From the NCBI GenBank assembly GCA_003260075.1, contig QLIY01000316.1, positions 1-64,000 on the forward strand: DNA of 64,000 nt, written 5' to 3'. Positions 36,012 to 47,900 of this stretch are shown piece after piece. The translations under genes were made by a program, and so were the position numbers. The stretch is from Phallusia mammillata. Taxonomy: Eukaryota; Chordata; Ascidiacea; Phlebobranchia; Ascidiidae. The number at the start of each line of letters is the position of its first letter. The stretch's first letter is position 1. The notes beneath the pieces were generated by a model that saw only the letters and a list, made by a program, of their open reading frames with translations, was not told the origin of the DNA and did no database searches.

Positions 36012-37255
36012 TAACTTAACCATGCTTAACTTTGTGTGTGTAGTTACAGCAACAGAAGGTGTAAAAAACTTGCCCAATCATTTGTGATTATTATGTGACT
36101 GCGTAAAGAGGGTTGGCATGTGTTGTTTTTGTTTAAAAAACTACCTGTATAGTATTTAGTGTGGTTTAGAAAATGCTTTGTAATTTAACCTTCTTGTAAA
36201 AAAACGTTTCCAAAAAGTTTGTTTCAGAAACATAAAACAACAAAAAATGTTGTACAAAATAATGTTTTGTGTTTCACACTGCTTTTATGACCTCACATAA
36301 TCAAGTCTTTTAGGCACATAGTGTTTTATTTGTTTTTGTTCTTTACTTCCTAGTTGATAAAATACAATTTGCCACTGTTAATTTCTGTTGTGACTGACAA
36401 GTTTCAATTAAATGTGAATGTGTTGCATAATAAGCTACAGTGTGTGAGCGATTTTTGTGTTTTTGTGGGTAACCGTATCCCTTTGTACATACGCCCTTTA
36501 CAAATTGTCCTGTCTTATAGTGTATGTCTCCTAATAAGTGCCAGCATATGAAATACCACTATGTGGAGCAAAACATATGCAAAAAACAAACCTCAAATTA
36601 GCAAATTTTCAGGCCTGAATTAGTGCATTAGTGAAAAAATTATGTGTTGTGTATATATCAATGCATGATTTTCACTGAACTCCATGAACTTTAGGGTTCA
36701 TTTTTGGTGCACCTTTCGTGAGGAACATTGTTCCATAAAAGTGCTAGGAAATTTTTTGGATGTAAATTAGAACATTCCGTTTTACATGACTCGCAAATTA
36801 CAACTGTTGCATGACTTTGTGTTATAGCGCAAACAGTAGATCATTTTCCTTATTTAAAACAATGTAAATTTGTTGTCCTTTTTAGTTTAAATCCAACTAA
36901 TAGCTTTTCGCAAGGTGCTGAATGACCCAGACCTGTGTTTGTGTGATGTGCCTTGCGATGTTGTGCATTCGTTTCCATTACTTACAAAGCATCCTGTGTA
37001 CAGTCTAATATCAAAACTTCGCTTATCACAAAAACAGTGTCAACTGCATTCCTTACACTAACCTTACTTAACATTATCCTAACCAATATATGGGTCTATC
37101 CTAAACTGTGAAAAAATAACTCATACCCATATTTAAACAGGTTATCCAATAACAAACATGCACTTTTCTGGCTTTTTACAATCCATGTCTTTCCTCTTTC
37201 TTTTTAAGGCAGTTTCTCTATCCCATTTTGTTTGTTTGACTAAATGCTGCAGAAC

Positions 37256-37261
37256 AATAAA
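37256..37261 (+). other. Candidate polyadenylation signal of lipin
   Basis: AATAAA 1.25 kb after the lipin stop. It implies a long 3' UTR unless a variant signal nearer the stop is used. Confidence 0.35.
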
Positions 37262-37361
37262 ACATGTGTGTTTTCGATTATATGTTTCTTTGTTTTGTCT
37301 ACATTGAGACCAGATATATATTTGTCATCAGAAAGTATTATTTAGTGTGCTTCATTCAGGG

Positions 37362-37363
<2 letters not shown>

Positions 37364-37417
<54 letters not shown>
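37364..37417. repeat. 54-G homopolymer downstream of lipin
   Basis: Uninterrupted Gs in intergenic sequence. Confidence 0.95.
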
Positions 37418-37420
37418 CGT

Positions 37421-38055
37421 TTGGTGCACCTTGATATTGCTAGGTGCACCTTTACCAAGTTATATGAATGTAACACCAAGCGATATAACGGTGCATTAAG
37501 CGACATGAAGCTTCGTCAAGTGTAATAGTGGTGCATCAAGCAGTAAAAGAATGCACCGAGCGATCCTGTATATTTTTGATGCACCCGTTGACAGGCCAAA
37601 AAATGGCCCCCAAGACATGCATCTTTGTAAACGGTGTATGAAAAAGCACAGGAGAGATAAGGGGGGGGGGGGCAGACTCCCGAAGTTTTTTTAGGAGGAA
37701 TTAGACTCATTTAATGCAAGGAGTTGCATGTTTTTTATTACATTTTTTTCAAAAAAGGAGCAATTATACCTATTACTTGTGACAAGCCAGTGCATCTAAA
37801 ATATACAGGATGGTTCACCTTGATATTGCTAGGTGCACCTTTACCAAGTTATATAAATGTAACACCAAGCGATATAACGGTGCATTAAGCGACATGAAGC
37901 TTCGGGGGGGGGGCCAGAGCACAGGAGAGATAAGCCAGAGCAAAAAGTGGCTTAACCGTCACAGATTGGAAAGCAATTTACATTACAGGGGGGGGGGTCA
38001 GAGGGCAAAAAGTGGCTTAACCGTCACAGATTGGAAAGCAATTTACATTACAATC
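37421..38055 (+). repeat. Cluster of duplications with three short G-runs
   Basis: Blocks at 37421-37510, 37645-37660 and 37925-37987 recur at 37812-37903, 37916-37932 and 37998-38052. G-runs are at 37661-37672, 37904-37913 and 37988-37997. It lies downstream of lipin. Confidence 0.75.
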
Positions 38056-38598
38056 AACCCCTGCGTCAAACACTAAGACACAAAAAAAGAGTTAAACAAA
38101 CTTCAGAAACATTGAAGCAAAAACATAAAAGAGGGTTTTTCCAAGGGGAATTTTCCCTTTAACTTTGGCCGCAAGGTGTCAGTCTTTAATTTGTCCAAGC
38201 AAAAAACTTTCTGCCATAAACAATTTAAACTAAAACAGAAATAGGTGCGTGCAAGTGGAAAATATGTGAGATAAGCAATAAAGCGTTATGGAAGATTGCA
38301 AAATGCATTTTAAACAACATGAATAAAAAACTCTGCAATCGAAAATTCGAAACCAAAGGTAACGTCAATCATGTAGTCGTTGTTGCATGACGGTTTGACC
38401 TATTTTTAATTTAAAGGACAAAAAATTATAAAATCCTAAATCGGACTTTAAAGAACTAAACTTGCCAAATCTCTAAAGATAAGTTATCACCTGCAGTTTG
38501 TATTTTTGTACCCAAGTCAAACAAACAAACAAACATTTGTTTTTCAGAAGATTGATAATTTTGTTTGTATACTTTAAAATTGTTATTATTATTTGATC

Positions 38599-41500
38599 AT
38601 GACCGGAATTCAATGTTGTCCACATATTGTGTCGTTTAAAGAAGCACACGGTCTTGAACCGTTTAAAATTACACAGAAATGGCTTGTGCATTGCAGTACA
38701 CCTGAAGCAAGACAGGTAAACAAATATATTTCACAAGAAATAATTGCAATATGCCTCATTTATTTCATTGTTTTTTTGGTTATGTCATATTTTTGTGCAT
38801 GTAAATGTAGGCGAAAATAGTTTAACTTAAACATAATAGATTATTTCGCAAAATTGTATTTATAAACCGTAAATAAATTTAAACTGTTGGACCAAAAATT
38901 ACAAAAATTTGTTAAACATACAGTTATTTGTTATATTTCCTGTTTATAATTAGCAGGAGGAGTTAAATGTAACATGTCCAAACTGCCATCAAGGTGGCTG
39001 TATTTTTGCACTTTACTACTATTTCTTTGAATTGGTTTGTGGAAACTTGAATTTGTGCATACTCTTTTGGAGCAACATTTAAAAAGTTTATCTGGCAGTG
39101 ATAATGTGACATGGTTTTAATTATTAATGTCAAACTCGTTTTGCTAATTAATGTCAAACTCGTTTTGCAGGTACGAGCAAGGTCATGCACCTGCAAAGTT
39201 TGCAATTCATATTCTGGACGATTACACACATGTTTGCACTGTATATACTTTGGTTGCTATGAAAGGTAAGTAATTGATTTGTGCTACAATTACCACAACT
39301 CCAGTCTGACGAGTCTGGCAGCTGCACATGCGATTAAGAAAATGCGCGCCTATTTTGAGGGGGCTGTACCTGAAAGTTTTGCAAGGCATTTAATTGTCCT
39401 ACCTTGACCTCTTTTGCCAGCTGAAATTGGTTTTGCACACTGACTTACTGGCCGTGCATGTCTCAGGTCTTACCGGGAACTGCCATGTTCTGCAGATTTT
39501 ACCTTTTAACACAGGGGTTCTTAACCAGGGGTACGAAGCACCAAAGCAGGGGGTACGACATGCAGGGTGAAATTACATGCTATTTAGGCGGGGGGGGGGG
39601 CCTTGACCTCTTTTGCCAGCTGAAATTGGTTTTGCACACGGACTTACTGGTCGTGCATGTCTGAGGTCTTACCGGGAACTGCCATGTTCTGCAGACTTTA
39701 CCTTTTAACATGAAACTACAACTTTAGCAACTAACTTCTCTAAGAAATAAAGTGGTATTGTTGTGCAAAAACAATAGTTCCAAAAAACTTGAAACTTGAT
39801 TTCTTACAAAATCTGACATGTGTTTCAGTTTGAATCTTTTTGTTTAGGCATCACATTCATCAACATGCACAAGATACCAATCATTACTTGGCAATGGACC
39901 TTAGTTACGGCCAAACATATTGCTTTCACTGTCAGGATTACATCTATGACAAACAAGTTGAACAAATTGCACAGGTATTACTTGTGGATTAACAAGTGCA
40001 CAACCCTGAAAGTAAAATAAATAATAAATTTTCTTTAATATCCAAAAATTTGAATATTTTTGTTGCTTTAGTACAGGGGTGGGCAACCTGCGGCCCATTG
40101 ATTAAAGTTGTGCGGCCCGCAGAGACACTTGGATTTTGAAAGTACTGGCAAACGAGTCTAATTATTACATATTTTTGAGCAGATTAGTGTGCCCGGTGTT
40201 ATTTTTCTGCCACCTGACAATATGCTGTAAGGATCAAATGCGAATTTTACTTGTGGCAAGGCATTTTTGGTATGCAACGAAGTAAAATCACCTTGTGTTA
40301 TATAAAGGTGCGGCCCGCGATCTAATCATCGGAATCGTATTTGGCCCCACAGTGACAAAGGTTGCCCACCCCTGCCACAGTACCAAACGTTTCATGAGTT
40401 TTTTGTGTAATGCTTACTACATAAATATTGGGTAGTTAGCATCAAAATTGAATCATTACTTTATACTTACAAATGTTTTAAATACAACTTGGTTAAGTTA
40501 CCTAATGGTTAGTGTTGACATGGGATAAGAACCCACAAGCATAGGCGCCCAGTAGGCGGGGTGGCGCCGCCACCTTGGGTTTGTAAAGCACCGTGGCGGC
40601 CACCGTGGGAATTTTGGTTAGTTTATAGCGGTATCGTACGAAACATCATAAAATCGGAAGAATATTAGCAACAATTTTGCCTTTTAACAAGCGTGCTGGC
40701 GATTCAGCCACAAAACGTGGTTTAAAACTACAACTTGTTGTGGTCAGTGACTTGTTTATGAAGTCAAACACATAATTGTCTGCCAGTGAATGTTATGCCA
40801 TTGTTGTGTACAATGCAAATGTGTTGTAATAAGTTGTTATCTAAGGTGATATAAAGCAGCAACAACTTGACGAAACATTTTTTAAACGTTGCTAAAACAA
40901 TGATAAACGCTACAGCAACGTTGCAATTGCCAGCTAAATATTATTTCAAACATTTTGTTTTTTGTTGCACGCATTATGGTGTCATACAAAGTGCATTTTG
41001 GTAAAACTCGGCGCCTATGCCCACAAGTATATGAGTGGATGACAGTTCTGTGCTATTATGACAAACTGTACATAATTAGGAAACCACAAAGAAATAAATC
41101 AATATTTTTTTGTAGCATGAATGGAGAAAGGTGTGCAAGTTTAATGGATGGAGCGAAACACTTTTGAGCACTTTGCCCTATTGGGAACCTACAGGTAATT
41201 ATGAGTCTATTTTTATATTGTTCAAACATGAAATTGTAAAATAGGTACATTTTCTAAAGTACATTCCCTAGTTGATGTATGGCAAAACATTTGTAACATT
41301 TGCTTTATGTGTTTACTTTGCATTTTTTCGCTCCCAAATATTTTTTTACATTTAACTCTTGAAGTTGCAGCAATAACTTATATGTCATTTACAATTACTG
41401 TATATGGGATATATGGGATTTCAGCCTCATTACCCTGTATATGGTATATGGGATTTCAGCCTCATTACCCTGATGATTAGTTGATTACCTAAAATATGTT

Positions 41501-41857
41501 AAAATGTCTTCTATTTTTTCCCCTTCAACTGATTAATTGATTTTCAAGCACCGTGCACACAGCAGTGCTAGTATACACATGACCAAATAATTTGTTTGCT
41601 GATTGAAATGAAACTGAATTTATGTTTGCTTTATCATACTACAATGTGTAACCCCCCCCCCAAAATCACCTTGTGTTATATAAAGGTGCGGCCCGCGATC
41701 TAATCATCGGAATCGTATTTGGCCCCACAGTGACAAAGGTTGCCCACCCCTGCCACAGTACCAAACGTTTCATGAGTTTTTTGTGTAATGCTTACTACAT
41801 AAATATTGGGTAGTTAGCATCAAAATTGAATCATTACTTTATACTTACAAATGTTTA

Positions 41858-41952
<95 letters not shown>

Positions 41953-44900
41953 GAACCCACAAGCATAGGCGCCCAGTAGGCGGGGTGGCGCCGCCACCTT
42001 GGGTTTGAAAAGCACCGTGGCGGCCACCATGGGAATTTTGGTTAGTTTGTAGCGGTATCGTACGAAACATCATAAAATCGGAAGAATATTAGCAACAATT
42101 TTGCCTTTTAACAAGCGTGCTGGCGCTTCAGCCACAAAACGTGGTTTAAAACTACAACTTGTTGTGGTCAGTGACTTGTTTATGAAGTCAAACACATAAT
42201 TGTCTGCCAGTGAATGTTATGCCATTGTTGTGTACAATGCAAATGTGTTGTAATAAGTTGTTATCTAAGGTGATATAAAGCAGCAACAACTTGACGGAAC
42301 ATTTTTTAAACGTTGCTAAAACAATGATAAACGCTACAGCAACGTTGCAATTGCCAGCTAAATATTATTTCAAACATTTTGTTTTTTGTTGCACGCATTA
42401 TGGTGTCATACAAAGTGCATTTTGGTAAAACTCGGCGCCTATGCCCACAAGTATATGAGTGGATGACAGTTCTGTGCTATTATGACAAACTGTACATAAT
42501 TAGGAAACCACAAAGAAATAAATCAATATTTTTTTGTAGCATGAATGGAGAAAGGTGTGCAAGTTTAATGGATGGAGCGAAACACTTTTGAGCACTTTGC
42601 CCTATTGGGAACCTACAGGTAATTGAGTCTATTTTTATATTGTTCAAACATGAAATTGTAAAATAGGTACATTTTCTAAAGTACATTCCCTAGTTGATGT
42701 ATGGCAAAACATTTGTAACATTTGCTTTATGTGTTTACTTTGCATTTTTTCGCTCCCAAATATTTTTTTACATTTAACTCTTGAAGTTGCAGCAATAACT
42801 TATATGTCATTTACAATTACTGTATATGGGATATATGGGATTTCAGCCTCATTACCCTGTATATGGTATATGGGATTTCAGCCTCATTACCCTGATGATT
42901 AGTTGATTACCTAAAATATGTTAAAATGTCTTCTATTTTTTCCCCTTCAACTGATTAATTGATTTTCAAGCACCGTGCACACAGCAGTGCTAGTATACAC
43001 ATGACCAAATAATTTGTTTGCTGATTGAAATGAAACTGAATTTAGGTTTGCTTTATCATACTACAGTGGGAAGTGTTATTTTACTTTATATTTCCTGTTA
43101 CTCTACTGATATAAACAGTTTTATTGTAAATTATGTACTTTCCTTCATAAAAAAGGTTGGTTTCAGCTATGTATTTAAATAAGTTAACAATGAAACTAAA
43201 TCATCATGAAAATGGCATATTATGACAAAGTTACTTGGCCATTGTGTGCCAGGTTGTTCTGTGGACTATGCCCAGTTGTGGCATTGAACAGAATAGGTGA
43301 GGCATGGCTTTTTAGCCTGTTGCTTTTTACTGCTGTTAGATGGCTACACCAGCCAATCCAGCCAACGTCTTGTCACCAGCTGCACTGATGAGACCTTATT
43401 GTTCGAAATGGTGTGCACTGTCTGCAGCTTGTGACAAAATCTTTTGACAAAACTTTAGTGAATCATAAGATAAATTGTCACAAAAAGTGTTATATTTTTA
43501 GATGTTTTGATCTGACTACTTTAAAATAGGCTTGAATAAAAAAAATACTCAGTCACAGGCAATCACATAGAAATGAGTGTAAATATTAATTTGTTTCAGG
43601 TGTAGAATTGGAATCATTGCGGTTAAACCCAAAACGAAGAAAGATTGCAGCTGATAGCTATGTTGGTTTGAGGGGATTAGTCAATTTGGGAAACACCTGC
43701 TTCATGAACTGTATTTTGCAAGTATGTGATCTTGGCTTGCTTTTTCCTACTAAACCACAATTCATGATCATTTGTTTTATACCAGATTGAAAACTTTAAA
43801 TCCAATGACATCCATCAGTTTTTATGTATAGATTTATTACATATTTCACATAAGTATTTAGCATCATCAGTATCTAAAAACAACAAACAGCGCTAAAGAA
43901 GTGCAGATAATATACTACACACATTTGTTTCATATGATATAAATGCTATTTGTTCAAACAAGGTTTTCAACCCCCCCCCCCTAAAAACAACAAACAGCGC
44001 TAAAGAAGTGCAGATAATATACTACACAAATTTGTTTCTTATGATATAAATGCTATTGTTCAAACAAGGTTTTCATTTCTAGGCATTTGTCCACACCCCA
44101 ATGTTGAGGGATTACTTTCTTGCAGAACGGCATGAATGTGAAAAAGATCAGTGTCTCGTATGTGAAATGACCACTTTGTTTCAGGTAAAACAACAAAAGT
44201 TTCAAAGTTTTACAATAGTCTTTTTTTAATAGTCACAATATGGCTATGCTCCAAAACCAATTTTTTAAAAGTACAGCCAGCAAATGATATGCTGCAGACA
44301 ATGCACACTGTTTTATTCAAAAAGAATAGGTGAGGCCTGGCTTTACAGCCTGTTACATCCAACAAACTGGAGTGCTTTTGGGTGGCTATACTAGCCAATA
44401 CTGCCTATCTCTCGTCTCCAGCTGAACTGATGAGACCTTATAGGTTGAAACAATGTGCACTGTCTGCAGCTTATCACTAATTTTGCTTAGTAAAAAAATA
44501 TAGCAACACAGTAGCAGTAAGGCAGACACTCCCCCCCCCCGTCTCCAGCTGAACTGATGAGACCTTATAGGTTGAAACAATGTGCACTCTCTGCGGCTTA
44601 GCACTAATTTTGCTTAGTAAAAAAATATAGCAACACAGTAGCAGTGAGGCAGATACCAAGACACCACACTGGAAATAGCTACTTTGCTTGGGACATTGTT
44701 GGGTCTGAAAATATGGAAGCTACAATTAGTGATAAATCAACTATGGCTTTATTGTTAAGTTTAGGATGGCAGAAACAGTTGCCATAATAACCTTCTGTTG
44801 TTGTGAAAACCTCTATTGACTTAAACACAAACACAGTTAAATATATTGTCATTGTGGCTGCAGCACATTTAGTCCCTCATCCGCCTCTCCACCTTTGCGC

Positions 44901-47900
44901 TCCATAGGGTTTTAATACCCCCCCCCCAGAAACAGTTGCCATAATAACCTTCTGTTGTTGTGAAAACCTCTATTGGCTTAAACACAAAGGCAGTTAAATA
45001 TATTGGCATTGTGGCTGCAGCACATTTAGTCCCTCATCCGCCTCTTCACCTTTGTGCTCCATAGGGTTTTAATGTTGTGTAGCTATTTACAATGTAGTGA
45101 CCATTTTAGTGCAATAGTGTTGCTACATTTTTCTTTCACCAAGCAAAAACTCGACTTATCCATCCATACTTCCATTTTCCTGTGACCCATGTGAAAAATT
45201 TCGACATGATGCAGACTATGTAAAATTTTAGTTATAATTGTGAATGTAGAAGTTCTATGCTGGTGAGAGGACGGCATATGTTCCGTTCCGACTGCTTCAC
45301 TTAGTGTGGACAAATGCACGTCACCTAGCTGGATATGAACAACAAGATGCACATGAGTTTCTTATTGCTGCCCTTGATCTTTTGCATCAACATCTCAGTG
45401 CAAGGTAAAGTGGGATTGTGTATGCTGCAGGTATTACTAGTAAGTTTGTAGGGTTTTTGACAGTATTTTGAATGGTCAAATAAGGCTTTTTTAATGGTGC
45501 ATAAAACTCATGCTTACAAAATAAATATCTTTTTTGCAAGGGATCGATTTTTATGTTTGATAAAGAGTACTTTTGTGACACCAACACAAATTATGTTTGT
45601 TGTGTGAATCCATTTTAATGGTTTAAAAGTTCTGTTTTAACCATATGACAACAAATTAATTGGCCGAAAACTAACAAAGTTACAGTATTATTGGGATATT
45701 TGTACATGAAACTGCAAAAAAAACTTCAAAAAACAATGCCCGGTTATTAAGAGTCAATTAGTTAAATCGAGTAATTGACTTTGTCATTGAAATGCTCAAT
45801 AAAGCAGAGCAGTATTTTTGAACTAGTATACAAAAATGGAAGGTGGTATATTGTTGATGAAAAACCCCCCCCCCATCGATTTTTATGTTTGATAAAGAGT
45901 ACTTTTGTGACACCAACACAAAGTATGTTTGTTGTGTGAATCCATTTTAATGGTTTCAAAGTTCTGTTTTAACCTATTGATGACCAATTAATTGGCCAAA
46001 AACTAACAAAGTTACAGTATTATTGGGATATTCGTACATGAAACTGCAAAATAACTTCAAAAAAACGATGTCCGGTTATTAAGAGTCAATTAGTTAAATC
46101 GAGTAATTGAATTTGTCATTGAAATGCTCAATAAAGCAGAGCAGTATTTTTGAACCAGTTTATAAAAATGAAAGCTGCATGGTGGTGTAGTGTTGATGAA
46201 AAGCCAAGCAACAAATATATGATGGCAAGTAGTAGGGATGGGCCAAAACTGCAAATGTTCTATTTGGTCGAACACCGACCATCTCACGTTAACGCTTGGT
46301 GCACTGTGACGTCACAAACATTCCCAATTCCACGCTAGTTTTGTAGCTTTTCAAGGTTTCTTGTGTCACCAGCGGCGTATTACGCTGTACAAGCCTCAGG
46401 AGTAGGCGCTTTTCCACCATCTAACGCAGTGGTTCCCAACTTTTTTTGTCACATTCCTCCCTCTGCCCATTTTCGAACTATTCATTCCTCCCCATAAGGA
46501 CGAAAAACAAATATAACACAAAAAATTATAGCAATTTGAAATAGACTTTATAATTAGGGATGTCCATTTTAGAATCCTTTACAAATATTCTGTAACATTT
46601 TCAATGTNAAATTAAAATCAATCAAGTAGGGGCAGGAACTTGGCCGAATGGTCTGGCGCGCCTGACCCACATACAGACATAAAAAAATACCTTGATCGGG
46701 ATTCGTCCCCGGGAGTGTCCTGGGTTCGAACCCCGTGAAAAAGAAAAAAATGCTCAGGTCAGTTTGTACAACTGCTTGGAGTACCGAGCATCAAAAAAGC
46801 GATGGTCGGGTACTGGCGCGGCTCGGCTCGGCCCATTCCTAGTAAATATAGCACAGCTGACTCCAATTAGGTAACCATTGTACAACAAAACTCTTACAGC
46901 AGTGACATGGTAAACAACAACAACAATAACAAAATCATCACCGGCCGACCATCTACGAGTTCCACTGAGAATTCCATCAGCCGTGAAGATGTGAACGGTG
47001 TGGATGATGATAGCAATGGCAGCAGTGGAAACCCTTGTGGCTGTATTATTGACCAAATCTTCACTGGTGGCTGGCAGTCGGATGTCACATGCCAAAGGTG
47101 CAGTGGCGTATCGACCACCATTGACCCCTTCTGGGATATTTCGCTAGATTTGCCAGGTATGTTACCCAATTTGATGAATATGTTTTAGACTGTACAAAAA
47201 AGCGAAAAAAAGTGTAAGGTTCTCTTTACTAGCTTTCAAGCAATTTGTTGCGGAAATACTCAAATAAAGATGAATCGTAGTAGGCCTATACAAGGCGTTT
47301 TGCGAATTTAACTATAGTCTAACAGGCATTACCACATGGTAAAGCATAGGATAGACAAATGTAACCTGTGGTGGAATTCGAACGCATACGTCACAGAATT
47401 CTAAAAAGGAACTGCGGTATAATAGGACAGCAAAAAATAAAAAATAAATGCTCCAGCCCATTTCATTCTCTTCATTATACACACACACAAACATCTGTAA
47501 CTTATTGGGTATTGTTCATCTTAACTGATATGGTCAAATCTGGCGATCCCCTACAGTACTTTCTAGTTTCTACGGGTTCACTACTGAGCCTTTGTAGCTC
47601 AGTTGGTAGAAAGCGAGCCCCGGAGAGACTCTTGTCGCGGGTTCGAATCCCACCGCAGGCTAGATTTTTCTACCCTACGCCTTGCCACGTGGTGGCCGCT
47701 TTGTGGCCGACTGATTCGTTATTACACCATTAATAGGACTTGCGTACTGTGTTTTACTGGGCTTTGCTTATTGTTATATTCCCAACAGGTTCAATGTCAA
47801 GTCCCTGGCATTGTATGTCACCTACTCAGACCGCAGCACCTGGTTTAGCGCCAACTATCGGCACCGTAAATGTTACATCAGAACAACGGCCTATGTCTCT

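Larger units (their letters stand above)
36012..38598. other. Lipin 3' UTR/flank and USP upstream region
   Basis: Likely 3' UTR to about 37280, then a cluster of G-runs with duplicated blocks. No coding evidence. Confidence 0.55.
40284..43075 (+). repeat. 1.4-kb direct duplication carrying USP exon 4
   Basis: Copy 1 (40284-41651) and copy 2 (41662-43075) are nearly identical and separated by a ten-C spacer. Copy 2 has an 88-C run where copy 1 has about 45 ordinary bases. USP exon 4 is present in both. Confidence 0.9.
44414..44655 (+). repeat. Duplication around a ten-C spacer with hammerhead motif
   Basis: Copies 44414-44530 and 44541-44655, C-run 44531-44540. Each contains one hammerhead-like motif (copies c and d). 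Confidence 0.88.

Noticed and set aside
38953..38990. Extra USP exon with a CPNC motif in intron 1
   Set aside because: A 37-nt exon with an acceptor is visible, but it would shift the frame. Joining exon 1 directly to 39171 keeps the family sequence.
40955..41167. 70-residue open frame, duplicated at 42379-42591
   Set aside because: It overlaps USP exon 4 in another frame. Its repetition comes from the 1.4-kb duplication, not conservation.
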